Assembly: GCA_937951485.1 (NCBI GenBank)
Contig: CALEDJ010000009.1
Span: forward strand, 84,155 to 148,154
Source: an uncultured bacterium
GTDB lineage: Bacteria; Hydrogenedentota; Hydrogenedentia; Hydrogenedentales; CAILVY01
DNA length: 64,000 nucleotides
Direction: 5' to 3'
Shown: positions 1 to 9,278 of the stretch, piece by piece
Position numbering within the stretch: position 1 is the stretch's first letter
Layout: each line of letters starts with the position of its first letter
Program-made: the position numbers and the translations under genes
The notes under the pieces: generated by a model
The model's input: only the letters and a program-made list of their open reading frames with translations
What the model was told of the DNA's origin: nothing
The model's database searches: none

Positions 1-273
1 CGGCGGCATCCAGCGCTGTTCAAACGGCTGCTTCGCCTTGATGATCCGGCGCATACGGTTTTCCACGTCTTCGAGATCCGATTCCCCCAGCGGCGCGTCG
101 CCGAAATCGAAGTCGTAGTAGAACCCGTTTTCAACCGGCGGGCCGAAGGCCAGTTTCGCGTTCGGGCGCAATTCCAACACCGCCTGCGCCATGATGTGCG
201 CCAGTGAATGCCGCAACCGATACAAGAACTGATCCTCGTCGGACCCTTGGCCGCATACATCGTCCTGATTCAT
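1..273 (-). CDS. thrS: threonyl-tRNA synthetase, N-terminal part (runs off the window)
   Basis: Only the first 91 codons are present; the gene continues beyond base 1. Threonyl-tRNA synthetase charges tRNA-Thr in the cytoplasm. The translation contains RHSLAHIMAQAVLELRP, then FGPPVENGFYYDF and a stretch ending KAKQPFEQRW. These are the start of the second additional (editing) domain of ThrS, whose HxxxH motif is HSLAH. The ATG at 271-273 has AGGA about nine bases upstream. ThrS normally begins with a TGS domain of about 60 residues; here only about 20 residues precede the editing domain, so the protein appears to lack TGS. The family call is secure because the editing domain is distinctive, although it is shared with alanyl-tRNA synthetase-type editing proteins. 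Length and completeness cannot be judged. Confidence 0.85.
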   Translation of the reverse strand, partial: MNQDDVCGQGSDEDQFLYRLRHSLAHIMAQAVLELRPNAKLAFGPPVENGFYYDFDFGDAPLGESDLEDVENRMRRIIKAKQPFEQRWMPP

Positions 274-304
274 GGTCTTTTGTCCTGTTGCAATTGTGAA
301 GAAA

Positions 305-327
305 GCCGGTTTCTTCAAAAACCCGGC
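305..327 (-). promoter_or_regulatory. hairpin in the thrS leader
   Basis: GCCGGTTT at 305-312 pairs with AAACCCGGC at 319-327, with one bulged base, about 30-50 bases upstream of the thrS start. On the minus strand it is followed by a short pyrimidine run. It could be a leader or attenuator hairpin, but no T-box core sequence was recognised and the stem may be chance. Confidence 0.25.
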
Positions 328-489
328 CCTATGCATACCGGTGGTGAGAAGTTCCGAAAAGCCGCGCGCCGACATGGCGCGGGATGCCGCAAAGCATAGC
401 AGGCAGCCCCGGGGAAAATCCATTTGCAGCGAAGCGCCGATGCTTATTCCAAGTGCAACAACCGGATACAGCGGAGAGAATGGATGGCG

Positions 490-518
490 TGAGAAGGCGT
501 GGCGGTGTTTTGTATAAT
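490..518 (+). promoter_or_regulatory. sigma-70-type promoter for the 547 gene
   Basis: A perfect TATAAT lies at 513-518 with TGAGAA (4 of 6 to TTGACA) 17 bases upstream at 490-495. Transcription would start near 525, leaving a short leader with the ribosome binding site GAGGGA before the ATG at 547. A six-codon ORF starting at 530 ends in a TGA that overlaps that ATG. Confidence 0.55.
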
Positions 519-546
519 ACGCCGCACGAATGACGAGGGACAGCGC

Positions 547-1755
547 ATGAAGGCGACCAACCAACAGGAACAGGGGACATCCTCTGCGACGCAAGGGCGA
601 TATATACGGCGTCGCCTGCGGTTGTGGCTTGCGGTGAGCATTTTGCCGGCCCTTGCGGCGGTGTGCATCGGCGCCGTCTTCGGATGGTGGCTGCTGCGCC
701 CCAATACTGCGCGCATCAATCCCCGTCTGGCCATCGAGCACTGGCCGGTCGTCAGTGATGGCATGCACAATTCCAACACGGACCTGCTCTACTGGCGCGG
801 ACATTACTACCTCGTGCATGCCAGTTCGCCGTGGCATCTCGGCAGCACGAAGTGCCAGTTGCTGCTCTGGCGGTCGCGCGACGCGCGGGACTGGGAATCG
901 GTTCGAAGTTTCCATATCCCCCGCAGCGACATCCGGGACCCAAAGTTTGCCGTCATTCACGACCGACTGTTTCTTTATGTACTGGAGAACACCGGATTGA
1001 TGGCCACGCCCTTTGGCACAAAGGCGGCCGTCAGCGACGATGGCGAACAATGGACGGATTTCGTGGCCATCCATCCGGAGGGTTGGCTTTTCTGGCGGCC
1101 GAAAACATATGACGGCCACACCTGGTATGTGCCCGCATACTGGCGTGATCATGGAAAATCCATTCTGCTGCGGTCCGCCGACGGATGGACATGGGAGGAA
1201 GTCGGCGTCATTTACGAAGGCGACGGCAATGACGAGACGGCCATCGAGTTCTTTCCAGATGGACGCATGATCGCCACCGCGCGCCTGGAAATCAACGCGG
1301 ACAGCGTTTTCGGCCATCGCGAGGCATGCACGTGGATAGGCACGGCGGACCCGCCCTACACGCGGTGGAATGGCGTGAAGTGTTTTGTGACCCGCCTGGA
1401 TGGGCCGTGTCTTTTCGCCCATGGCGGGGCGGTGTACGCCGTAGGCCGCCACAATCCGCAGCCCGCGCGGTTTCCGGTGTATTACGGGAGCATTTTCGGA
1501 AAGAAACGCACTGCACTGTACAAAGTCCTGCCGGAAGGCCTGGTTCACCTGACGGACCTGCCGAGTTCCGGCGACACCTCCTACGCAGGCGTCGTATTGC
1601 GCGGCAATGACCTGTATGTGTCTTACTACACCAGCGACATCCACAGGGATTATCCCTGGGGCATCGGCATGTTGGCCGCCACAGAAATCCGAATGGCAAA
1701 AATAGACCTTCAGGAGGTGGAGGAACTGGCGAGGGCCAGGGTTTCCGGGAACTGA
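547..1755 (+). CDS. membrane-anchored beta-propeller (BNR/sialidase-like) protein
   Basis: The product has 402 residues. The start at 547 is chosen over an upstream in-frame ATG because GAGGGA lies seven bases before it and the promoter at 490-518 overlaps the longer form. An N-terminal hydrophobic segment (about residues 26-50, LWLAVSILPALAAVCIGAVF) follows an Arg-rich stretch, so the protein is probably inserted in the membrane with the rest outside. The body has Asp-box-like turns (RSRDARDWE, SDDGEQW, RSADGWTW) and repeated Trp/Tyr-rich blades, as in sialidase-fold and five-bladed glycoside hydrolase propellers. Catalytic residues could not be assigned. It converges with and overlaps the radical SAM gene by 46 bases. 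A carbohydrate-binding or hydrolytic role is inferred from the fold only. Confidence 0.6.
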   Translation: MKATNQQEQGTSSATQGRYIRRRLRLWLAVSILPALAAVCIGAVFGWWLLRPNTARINPRLAIEHWPVVSDGMHNSNTDLLYWRGHYYLVHASSPWHLGSTKCQLLLWRSRDARDWESVRSFHIPRSDIRDPKFAVIHDRLFLYVLENTGLMATPFGTKAAVSDDGEQWTDFVAIHPEGWLFWRPKTYDGHTWYVPAYWRDHGKSILLRSADGWTWEEVGVIYEGDGNDETAIEFFPDGRMIATARLEINADSVFGHREACTWIGTADPPYTRWNGVKCFVTRLDGPCLFAHGGAVYAVGRHNPQPARFPVYYGSIFGKKRTALYKVLPEGLVHLTDLPSSGDTSYAGVVLRGNDLYVSYYTSDIHRDYPWGIGMLAATEIRMAKIDLQEVEELARARVSGN

Positions 1756-2531
1756 GTCCATGTCGGCCCAGACGCGGCGCTGTCGCGCCGGCATTCGCTG
1801 CCGACGCACAGCCGGTCCCCCTCATACCAGAAGAAATCCACTGTGCGGGAGTGCTGCATGTCTTTGCGCTTGAACACCGCGTAGCCTTTCGCCGCCGCCT
1901 TCGCGTGCGCGCACGCCTTTTCATAAGTCGTCTCGCCGACCCGCAGGCGTGGCGCGTTCCGCGCGCCGCCGCGCCCCCGCGGGAGAAAACGATAGAGATG
2001 CCAAGCGTGCAGGCGGCCCCCCTCACGCGCATAGGCGTTGAGGAAATGCGCCAGCGACTCCAGTTCTCCTAGATTCAACGCCGTCACCACCGTGGACACC
2101 GTGACGGACTTGTCCGCCTCGCGCAGGCAAGCGAGGCGTTCCACGATGACCCGGTGGTGGCCGCCCGGATGATGCCGCAAGGCATCATGCGCCGACGCGG
2201 TTGCGCCATCGAGCGGCAGCACATAGCGGTCCACGGCTTCGGCGTGTTCGTAGTTCGGCGGCAACGCGACGCCGTTTGTGCCAATCTGCACGACAAAGCC
2301 CCGGCGCTTCGCCTCCCGCGCCAGGCGCATGGCGTCTGGAGGCCACGCGAACGGCTCGCCGCCGCCCAGCACTACGTTCCCGATACGGCGGCGGACCGCC
2401 TCGTCAAGCACACCCAGCGCCTGTTCGTAGCGCATTGAGGACATGCTGTTCTCCGTTACGCAATACGAGCACGACATGTTGCAGCCCGGGTGCAGCATCA
2501 GCACGGCGATGGAACACGCATCCATGCGCAT
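1710..2531 (-). CDS. radical SAM protein
   Basis: The product has 273 residues. The start at 2531 has AGGAG seven bases upstream; the longer in-frame ORF has no comparable site. The radical SAM cluster motif CNMSCSYC (CxxxCxxC, Cys17, Cys21, Cys24) is followed by the GGGEPF SAM-binding motif and a further strand at QIGTNG. This supports a [4Fe-4S], SAM-cleaving enzyme of the MoaA/PqqE-like half-barrel type. The C-terminal third has only scattered Cys (LCVGSEC near residue 245), so a full SPASM domain with two extra clusters is doubtful. The substrate is unknown. It lies upstream of the convergent propeller gene, and a CBM9-like gene lies upstream of it on the same strand; no functional link is evident. 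Confidence 0.8.
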   Translation of the reverse strand: MRMDACSIAVLMLHPGCNMSCSYCVTENSMSSMRYEQALGVLDEAVRRRIGNVVLGGGEPFAWPPDAMRLAREAKRRGFVVQIGTNGVALPPNYEHAEAVDRYVLPLDGATASAHDALRHHPGGHHRVIVERLACLREADKSVTVSTVVTALNLGELESLAHFLNAYAREGGRLHAWHLYRFLPRGRGGARNAPRLRVGETTYEKACAHAKAAAKGYAVFKRKDMQHSRTVDFFWYEGDRLCVGSECRRDSAASGPTWTQFPETLALASSSTS

Positions 2532-2593
2532 AAAACACTCCTGTCTGTGGTTTCCGCCGGGGTGAGTGCCGGAGTTTACGCGGTTCACGATAC

Positions 2594-3295
2594 TCAGGCA
2601 AAAAAAATCACCCCGAAGCGGTCCGGTTGGTGGAAATCGAGCCGGTCGCCAATCGGCGCCCATGCGGCCCAGTGCGGGTGGGAATTCTCCTCCGCGCACT
2701 TATAAAAATTTGCGCGCCATTGCCGCCCCGCAAGCGGACGCAAGGGCCCCAGATACGTTTCCAGCACCAGCACCGGTATGGTGAAGCGCAACCGCCACGT
2801 CACTGGTTTGACGATTTCTTCGGCAATCGGCCCTGAAAGCGATGTTTGGATGCGCGTCCGCGCCCCCAATTCCTGCGGGGCTTCTTCCTGCCGGGCAAAC
2901 CCGCCGTCCGGCAGCCGCGTGGGATTCTCCACATAACGCAGCAACAAGGTTCCGCAGCAGTTCATCTCGAAATTCATGTGGCCCTTTTCCGGAAACGGCT
3001 TGAAAAAACATTCGATGCAAGCGTCCTTGTACACTGCGCTCTGATAGGTCATGTGCGTGCACCGGACATAGCGATCCCGAACCATGAAAACGCCGTGAAG
3101 CGCTTCGTCATCGTGCAGCAATCGGAACAGCGTTTCTGGACGGTGTGCGCTGCTCGCGGGGTGGAAATGACCGATGCGCGCCCAATCCGCCGCCGCCCAG
3201 ACCGGATCATTCCAATCCCCGGAAGGAGCGCATGACACGCGATGAACAATATAGTGCGGAAGGACCGCACCATGCGCTTGAATACTTCCCGGCAT
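2594..3295 (-). CDS. carbohydrate-binding family 9-like protein
   Basis: The product has 233 residues, starting at 3295 where GGGGAGAAAGG precedes the ATG directly. The last third (RQWRANFYKCAEENSHPHWAAW, then a short stretch ending in DRFGVIFF) is the characteristic C-terminal strand pattern of CBM9-like/DOMON-like beta-sandwich domains. Related proteins in Bacteroidota and Planctomycetota are usually annotated as carbohydrate-binding family 9-like. No signal peptide is visible at this start, so the location is uncertain. It lies 62 bases upstream of the radical SAM gene on the same strand and may be cotranscribed with it. Ligand unknown. Confidence 0.65.
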   Translation of the reverse strand: MPGSIQAHGAVLPHYIVHRVSCAPSGDWNDPVWAAADWARIGHFHPASSAHRPETLFRLLHDDEALHGVFMVRDRYVRCTHMTYQSAVYKDACIECFFKPFPEKGHMNFEMNCCGTLLLRYVENPTRLPDGGFARQEEAPQELGARTRIQTSLSGPIAEEIVKPVTWRLRFTIPVLVLETYLGPLRPLAGRQWRANFYKCAEENSHPHWAAWAPIGDRLDFHQPDRFGVIFFA

Positions 3296-3383
3296 CCTTT
3301 CTCCCCATATCGAACCCTGCAGCATGGGCGATCATAGCGCCGCATGAGAAAATACGTCAATTGCGCAAGGTTGTGCCCGGCGC

Positions 3384-5618
3384 CTATCCGCGTCTCGCAA
3401 ACGCGCCGCGCGGCGCGCCCTGGAGGAATTCGTGGCGCTCGGCCATACGCGCGAGCGTACGCGCCGCATGGGCTGGACTGGAAAAGAGGTAGATGCCCAG
3501 CCGTTCAAGTTCGCGAATGGCGTTGTTGGGCGTTGCGCCATAGGCCAGGAGGGCCGTATCCGAGGCGGCGAGCAAAGGTTTTCCGTGTTCGGCGACGAAA
3601 CGGGCAATGCGCTGGATATCCTGCACTTCCATATGGCTGCCCATTTCGGCCAGTTTGTCGAGGCCGTGTTCCTGGGCGCGGCGCGACTGCGCCAGGCGCG
3701 CGATGCTGCTGGAAATGTAGCCGACACCCAGCAGGATCACCGCATCTACGGCAGGGCAACGCATCACCGCTTCGACCGTGCGCGAAAGCATCGTGATGTC
3801 GGTGCCCGCTACCAAATCAATGGGGTTGCCCCGGTTCCACCACGCGGGCAGGAACGCGTCCAGTTCCGCCAGCGTTTCCTCCGGCAGCGCCGCCACGTCC
3901 AATCCCGCTTCGGCGCAGGCGTCCGCCGCGATGACGCCCCAACCGCCGCCCTGGGAGACTATCCCCACGCGTCGCCCCTTTGGCAGCGGCTGCACAGCAA
4001 AAACGCCCGCGGCTTCCATCGCCTCGTAGGTGTCGTTAATAACCGTCGCACCGGCCTGGCGGCACGCGGCCTGAAAGAGCCGCACTTCGCTCGCAAGCGC
4101 GCCGGTGTGCGACCGCGCCGCTTTCATGCCCGCCTGGCTGCGCCCGCCCTTGATCAGCACCACGGGCTTGCGCGCGGCCGCCGCGCGCAGCGCCTCAAAG
4201 AAGCGCCGCCCGTCCCGCGCGCCCTCCACATAACTGAGAATGGATTGGGTCTGGGCGTCCTGCGTGAAAAAGGAAAGATAGTCCTCGGTCTGCACCACCG
4301 CTTCGTTGCCGCTGCTGATGAAGCGGCCGATGCCCACCTGATGCAGCGCGGCCCAGGTCAGCGCTGTGCCGCCCACGTTGCCGCTCTGCGAAACGATGGA
4401 CAGCGGCCCCGCGCCGGGATAGCGCGCGATCATGCCGCAATAAAGATGCTTCGGTGCGGGACTGGCCACGCCCGCGCAGTTCGGCCCCACCACCAGCATG
4501 CCGCTTTCGCGCGCCACGCGGACCAGTTCCGCCTGCGCGTCCCGCGCCGCCGCGTCGTCCAGTTCGCCAAAGCCCGCGGTGATCACCAGCACGGCGCGCA
4601 CGCCTCTCGCCGCGCATTCGCGCAGGCAGGCCAGCGCACCCTTGGGCGGCACGACAATGAGCGCCAGGTCCACCGCTTCTGGCAAGTCCGCCACGGTGGG
4701 AAAGCACGGCACGCCGAACAGTTCCTTGTGCTTCGGATTGACGCCGTACACGCGGCCATCATAGCCGCCTTCGAGGGTATTGAACAGAATCCGGAAGCCC
4801 CATTTTCCGGGAGAATCGGATGCGCCGACAATCGCCACGCTCTCCGGTTCGAACAATGCCCGGAACTGTTCGGGCGTCGGGCGCGATGCCTCCGGCGGTG
4901 CGGCCTCGTCGCCTTCGCGCAACGCGATGTGCGCATCCACGGCCACGGGGCGGCCGTCTTCCAGTACGAGCGGATTTACGTCAATCTGCGCGATGCGCGG
5001 ATGGTCCAGGAGAATTTGCCCCACAGCGCGGATGACGTGAACCAGCGCTTCCCGGTCTGCGGCGGCTTCGCCGCGAAATGCATCAAAAACCCTGCGCGCC
5101 CGCAACTCGTCCATCATTTCCAGGGCGTCCCGTTGGTCCAGCGGCGCCAGCCGGAACGACACATCGCCCAGCGCCTCCACCGCCACCCCGCCGACGCCCA
5201 GCATCACGCAGGGGCCGAACACCGCGTCGCGCAATCCGCCGACAATCACCTCCCGGCGGCCGCGCGCCTGCCGCTGCACCAGGAATCCATCCAGCGCACC
5301 GTCGCGATAAACGCCCTGCATAGTCCGCGCCGCTGTCACTACCGCTTCGCGGTCATCCAGATGCAACGCCACCAGCCCGACATCGCTCTTGTGCGCCACG
5401 CCCGCCGCGCAGCCTTTCACCACCACGGGATAGCCCATGGACTCCGCCGCCGCTGCCGCCGCTTCGGGGTCACGCGCGAAAAATTCCTCGATGACCGGCG
5501 CGCCACAGGCCGCGAGTAATCGTTTTGCATCATGCTCCGCAATGGCGTCGCGGCCTTCCGCGAACGCCGCATCAATGATGCCCTTTGTCGTCTCAATCGC
5601 TTCCGAAGAAAACACCAT
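3384..5618 (-). CDS. ADP-forming acetate/acyl-CoA ligase, fused subunits
   Basis: The product has 744 residues. This family interconverts acyl-CoA, ADP and phosphate with acid, CoA and ATP. Domain order is beta then alpha: an ATP-grasp domain at about residues 25-235 (PVVVKGCAAGVAHKSD, then IAQIDVNPLVL), a CoA-binding Rossmann domain at about 250-345 (SVAIVGASDSPGKWG), and two succinyl-CoA-ligase-like domains after 400. SHTGALAS at 503-510 carries the His expected to be phosphorylated. The start at 5618 has AAAGG five bases upstream. Such enzymes conserve energy by substrate-level phosphorylation in fermenting organisms or activate acids. Some protein acetyltransferases share this core, but no GNAT domain is present. 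Substrate not determinable. Confidence 0.85.
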   Translation of the reverse strand: MVFSSEAIETTKGIIDAAFAEGRDAIAEHDAKRLLAACGAPVIEEFFARDPEAAAAAAESMGYPVVVKGCAAGVAHKSDVGLVALHLDDREAVVTAARTMQGVYRDGALDGFLVQRQARGRREVIVGGLRDAVFGPCVMLGVGGVAVEALGDVSFRLAPLDQRDALEMMDELRARRVFDAFRGEAAADREALVHVIRAVGQILLDHPRIAQIDVNPLVLEDGRPVAVDAHIALREGDEAAPPEASRPTPEQFRALFEPESVAIVGASDSPGKWGFRILFNTLEGGYDGRVYGVNPKHKELFGVPCFPTVADLPEAVDLALIVVPPKGALACLRECAARGVRAVLVITAGFGELDDAAARDAQAELVRVARESGMLVVGPNCAGVASPAPKHLYCGMIARYPGAGPLSIVSQSGNVGGTALTWAALHQVGIGRFISSGNEAVVQTEDYLSFFTQDAQTQSILSYVEGARDGRRFFEALRAAAARKPVVLIKGGRSQAGMKAARSHTGALASEVRLFQAACRQAGATVINDTYEAMEAAGVFAVQPLPKGRRVGIVSQGGGWGVIAADACAEAGLDVAALPEETLAELDAFLPAWWNRGNPIDLVAGTDITMLSRTVEAVMRCPAVDAVILLGVGYISSSIARLAQSRRAQEHGLDKLAEMGSHMEVQDIQRIARFVAEHGKPLLAASDTALLAYGATPNNAIRELERLGIYLFSSPAHAARTLARMAERHEFLQGAPRGAFARRG

Positions 5619-5741
5619 CCAACCTTTCGTGTAGTAGAATCATAATTCATCCATCAGGAATATGGACATCGCCTCACGGATCAGCACTATAATCACCGGC
5701 GCCGCCGCGAAGCAAACCACCACCGTATTCCGCATCTATTC

Positions 5742-5819
5742 GGACTGCGGCGGCGTGCCGCCGCTTTCATGCGGGCGGGCCTGCCTGGACGCCAAACGTA
5801 GCCGCGGCGTCCCGCCGCG
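5742..5819. repeat. palindromic repeat family B, copy 1
   Basis: Contains GCGGCGGCGTGCCGCCGC followed by a GCGGGCGGGCCTGCC block, GGACGCCAAA, and a further GC palindrome. The same order of blocks recurs at 9279-9360, so this is a mobile or amplified intergenic element and not chance. It sits between the acyl-CoA ligase start and the end of addA; the 239-base gap holds nothing else recognised. Confidence 0.75.
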
Positions 5820-5857
5820 TGCGATCCATCCGCAACCAACGCGGCAGGATGCCGCGT

Positions 5858-8800
5858 CTACTGTGCATTGGAGACCTGCCAAAACGAGCGCACGATTTTG
5901 CGGACCGACTCAATCACGGCGGTCTCGTCCGCCTCGGACAGCCGCACCCGCTTTACCACGCCCTCATCCACGTAAGCGATGATGCCGGCGGGCGGCTGAA
6001 CACCCCGCAGGCGGCGCAGGGCCGCAGCATACAGCCGGATTTGCCATGCATAGTGCTCATGGACGCGGTCGCTGTAATGCCCGGTCTTGTAGTCGAGGAT
6101 CACCCCGTCGTCCAACACAGCATCCACCGTGCCGCTGATCACAGCGTCGTCCACGCACAGATGGAATGGCGCTTCGCGCTCCAGGCGTTCCTGGCGCGCG
6201 AGCAGCGCGCGCAGGTCGGATGCAGCGAAACGCTCCGCCATCGCGCGCAAATCCTCGGCCACCGCCGCTCGGCGCGACAGCCCCATCCCTGCTTCGGCGA
6301 GCATCGCCGCAAGTGGCGGCATATCCCGACGAAAATCCCAGCATTCGAACATGCGGTGCGCGAGTGTGCCACGCTGAAGCGCCCAGTGCCGCGCCCCGCC
6401 GGAGCGGCGCTCTGTGAGCGACTCAGCCTCCGCGGATTCCGCCATGTCTTTGTCTTCTTCCACGCCCATGTGGCGGAGCACGGCGGACACGGGAATCGTG
6501 CGGGACGGCGCGGCGGGCAGCGCGAGGGGCTGCACCTGGCGCGCCAGAATTTCCGGCGGCGGCGCCGCTTCCCGCGCGGCCGCGCGCGGCCCGGGTTCCG
6601 CCGCCTCCAGGCGACGGCGAATAGTCGCGCGCCAGCCATTGCCTCTTATGGTGGCTCGATGCGCCTGCGCAGCCACGGCGAACTCGTCGTCAATCGCCTC
6701 CAGCCAACTGCCGCTGTTTTTCCCTTCCAGCGATCCGCTCATCACCAGGTGGTCGCGTGCGCGCGTCAGCGCTACATACAACAGCCGGGCATGCTCGTTT
6801 TCCTCTTCTTCACGGATGCGCTGTTTGATCGCATCCACCATCGCAGATGGCGCGCGCAGGCCGGTGTCATCATCCGTGCGCAGCGCAAGGCCCAGATCGC
6901 GGTGCATCAGCAGCGGGTCGTGGTGCGCGCCCTTCGGCGGACTGCCCATGTCCACGACAAAAACCACGGGGAATTCCAGGCCCTTGGCCTTGTGAATCGT
7001 CATCAGCGTGACCGCGCCCGCGCCCTGCGGTTGCAGGAGCGCCTCGCCCTCACGCAGTTCCTGCCGTCCCACCTCGCTCAGGTAGCGCACGAAGGCGCGC
7101 AGGCTCGGCGGCCGCCGCCGCGCGAAGTCCTCGGCCAAGTCAATCAACTTGCGGACGTTCGACGCCTTCTGCAGACCGAGATGTCCCCCGAGCAGCACCG
7201 CCTCGCAGCCGGTCTTGTCCAGCACGGCGCGCAGGAAATCCGGGAGCGGCGCTTCCATGCGGTCGCGCAAATCGCGCATCATCGCGCGCGCGGCGCGCAA
7301 GGCCGCCGCATCGTCCGTGTTCTCCGGCAGCGCATCGCCCCAGAACGCCGCCGACAGGCTCCTGTTGCGCCCCATGTGGTATACCGTCGCGTCGCTGACG
7401 GCGCAGAGGGGACCGCGGAGAAACGCGAGCGCCGCGACATCGTTGCGCGGGTCGGTCAGCAGTTCCAGCAGGGTGAGCACGTCCACGACTTCCCGCTGCG
7501 CGTAAAAACCTTTTCCAGCCACCAGGGCGTAGGGGATTTTCGCATCCCGCAGGGCCTGCTCGTACAGGTGCACCGACGTGAACGCGCGGAACAGGATGGC
7601 CACATCGCCGTAATGCGCGGGACGCGGTGTGTGCGTATCGGGATCGCTGATTTCGAGGGGATGGTTCGGATCGCACAGCGCCAGGATGCGTGCGGCGATC
7701 AGTTTCGCCTCGGCGCGCCGCCAGTCTTCGCTCAGCGGCTTTGCTCCCGTTTTCGTTTCCGGGGTTTCCGGCAAAATGAACTCGATGCGCGGTTGGTCCA
7801 GCGCGGGCCGATGCGCCGCCATCGGCGCGTAGGCTTCCACGGCATGCAGGCAGCCCGACGCCGCGAAAAAGTCGTTGACAAACGCCAGCACGTCCGGCAG
7901 CGAGCGAAAATTGCGGGCCATCCGCGTCACATGGGTGGCCGCCGCTTTCTCCTGCTGAAAGACCTCCACCTCCGCCCCGCGAAAGAGATAGATGGACTGT
8001 TTCGCGTCGCCCACAAAAAACAACGACGGACCCGCAACGCCGTCGCCGGGCTCCACGATCAAACGAATGATCTCCAATTGGGTCGCGTCGGTGTCCTGAA
8101 ATTCATCCACCAGCAGGTGGCGCATGCCGCGCGCCAGTCGTCGCCGGAGTTCGGGAAAATCCCGCAGCGCATGCAGCGCCGCGTTGATGAGATCGTCGTA
8201 ATCCATCGCGTGCGCCTGCGCCTTGGCCGCCTGATATGCGGCGGCCGCCGCCTGCGCCACCGCAAAGGCATCGCAACTCAGCCGCGCCGCGCGCGATTCG
8301 TCGCGGTTTTCCGCGAGTTCTCTCGATTGCAACGTTTCCTTCGCGAATTTCTTGAGGGCATCCTGTAGTCTCGACAGGGCGTTGTACACCTCTTCCGACG
8401 GCCAGTTCTTTTTCGCACCGTGGGGCCATTTTTCCGTGAAGCGCGCCAGCGCGCGCTCGATCATTTCCGGATCAACCCCTCGCTGGATTTCCTCCAGCGT
8501 ATCCATCATCATCCGACGGCGTGTTTCCCGTCCGTCCGATGCGCTGGTGCAAAGGCCGTCGAAACTACGGAGTCGGCACAGATAATGCCGGAGGATGCTG
8601 CGCCGTCCCAGGACGGCCAGCCGCCGACGGTATTCCGCCGCCGCGATTTGCCGCCAATGCTTCAAGAGCGCCTCCGGATCGCGCAGCGGATGCGTCCCCT
8701 CCAGCCGTTCGAGCAACGCGGGTTTCTTCAACGCTTCGAGGATCATCCGATGCAGCGTGTTCAGCGGATAAGCCACCGCCAGGCGCGTCGCGCCTGCGTC

Positions 8801-9247
8801 CGCCTGTTCCAGCAGGTCATGGACTGTCTGCCGCGCCACCTGGTCCAGCAGCAGCGCCGCCTCCGCTTCGGCCAGCACCGTGAAGTCGGGATTCAGTCCG
8901 ATGAACAGCGCGTTTTCCCGCAGTATGGCGGCGCAGAAGGCGTGAATGGTCGAAATCCGCGCCGCGTCAATACGCCGTTCCATATCCCGCCACCGGTTCA
9001 TTTCCTGGGGATCGTCGCATGGCGCATTCCGGCGGAAGGTGCGCCGGAGGCGGTCCTTCATCTCCGCGGCCGCTTTGTCCGTGAACGTGATTGCGACGAT
9101 CTCATCCAGGTCCGCGCGCCGCGTCTCAATCAGGTGCGCGATGCGGTCCACCAGCACGCGCGTTTTTCCGGACCCCGCGCCCGCATCCACGCACAATCGC
9201 GGTGTGATCGTCTCAATCGCTTCAATCTGTTGTGGCGTCCGCTTCAT
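5858..9247 (-). CDS. addA: UvrD-family helicase-nuclease, AddA-like
   Basis: The product has 1129 residues. The start at 9247 (MKRTPQQIEAIE) has AAGGG seven bases upstream and places the Q motif and Walker A (VDAGAGSGKTRVLVDRIAH) at the expected N-terminal position. Further superfamily 1A motifs are VAITFTDKAAAEMK, LLVDEFQDTDATQ (Walker B) and LYVALTRARDHLVMSG. The C-terminus carries a RecB-type PD-(D/E)XK nuclease: GTVDAVLDDG, VILDYKTGHY and a following QIRLYAAAL helix. Together with the downstream-oriented addB-like gene at 10024-13227 it probably forms an AddAB complex that resects double-strand breaks for RecA. The two genes are separated by 0.8 kb of non-coding DNA, so coexpression is not assured. 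A stand-alone UvrD-nuclease is the alternative. Confidence 0.85.
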   Translation of the reverse strand: MKRTPQQIEAIETITPRLCVDAGAGSGKTRVLVDRIAHLIETRRADLDEIVAITFTDKAAAEMKDRLRRTFRRNAPCDDPQEMNRWRDMERRIDAARISTIHAFCAAILRENALFIGLNPDFTVLAEAEAALLLDQVARQTVHDLLEQADAGATRLAVAYPLNTLHRMILEALKKPALLERLEGTHPLRDPEALLKHWRQIAAAEYRRRLAVLGRRSILRHYLCRLRSFDGLCTSASDGRETRRRMMMDTLEEIQRGVDPEMIERALARFTEKWPHGAKKNWPSEEVYNALSRLQDALKKFAKETLQSRELAENRDESRAARLSCDAFAVAQAAAAAYQAAKAQAHAMDYDDLINAALHALRDFPELRRRLARGMRHLLVDEFQDTDATQLEIIRLIVEPGDGVAGPSLFFVGDAKQSIYLFRGAEVEVFQQEKAAATHVTRMARNFRSLPDVLAFVNDFFAASGCLHAVEAYAPMAAHRPALDQPRIEFILPETPETKTGAKPLSEDWRRAEAKLIAARILALCDPNHPLEISDPDTHTPRPAHYGDVAILFRAFTSVHLYEQALRDAKIPYALVAGKGFYAQREVVDVLTLLELLTDPRNDVAALAFLRGPLCAVSDATVYHMGRNRSLSAAFWGDALPENTDDAAALRAARAMMRDLRDRMEAPLPDFLRAVLDKTGCEAVLLGGHLGLQKASNVRKLIDLAEDFARRRPPSLRAFVRYLSEVGRQELREGEALLQPQGAGAVTLMTIHKAKGLEFPVVFVVDMGSPPKGAHHDPLLMHRDLGLALRTDDDTGLRAPSAMVDAIKQRIREEEENEHARLLYVALTRARDHLVMSGSLEGKNSGSWLEAIDDEFAVAAQAHRATIRGNGWRATIRRRLEAAEPGPRAAAREAAPPPEILARQVQPLALPAAPSRTIPVSAVLRHMGVEEDKDMAESAEAESLTERRSGGARHWALQRGTLAHRMFECWDFRRDMPPLAAMLAEAGMGLSRRAAVAEDLRAMAERFAASDLRALLARQERLEREAPFHLCVDDAVISGTVDAVLDDGVILDYKTGHYSDRVHEHYAWQIRLYAAALRRLRGVQPPAGIIAYVDEGVVKRVRLSEADETAVIESVRKIVRSFWQVSNAQ

Positions 9248-9278
9248 CCCATTACCCTTGTCATGAATCATCTCTTTG

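Noticed and set aside
274-546. T-box leader for thrS
   Set aside because: Only a short GC hairpin was found; no T-box bulge sequence or antiterminator pairing was recognised.
3432-5519. Long plus-strand ORF opposite the acyl-CoA ligase gene
   Set aside because: A His/Arg/Ala-rich shadow of a high-GC gene with no ribosome binding site or recognisable domain; the minus strand encodes a clear ADP-forming ligase.
5819-8368. 849-codon plus-strand ORF opposite addA
   Set aside because: Antisense shadow: the minus strand carries all helicase motifs, and this frame is Arg/His/Gln-rich with no motifs.
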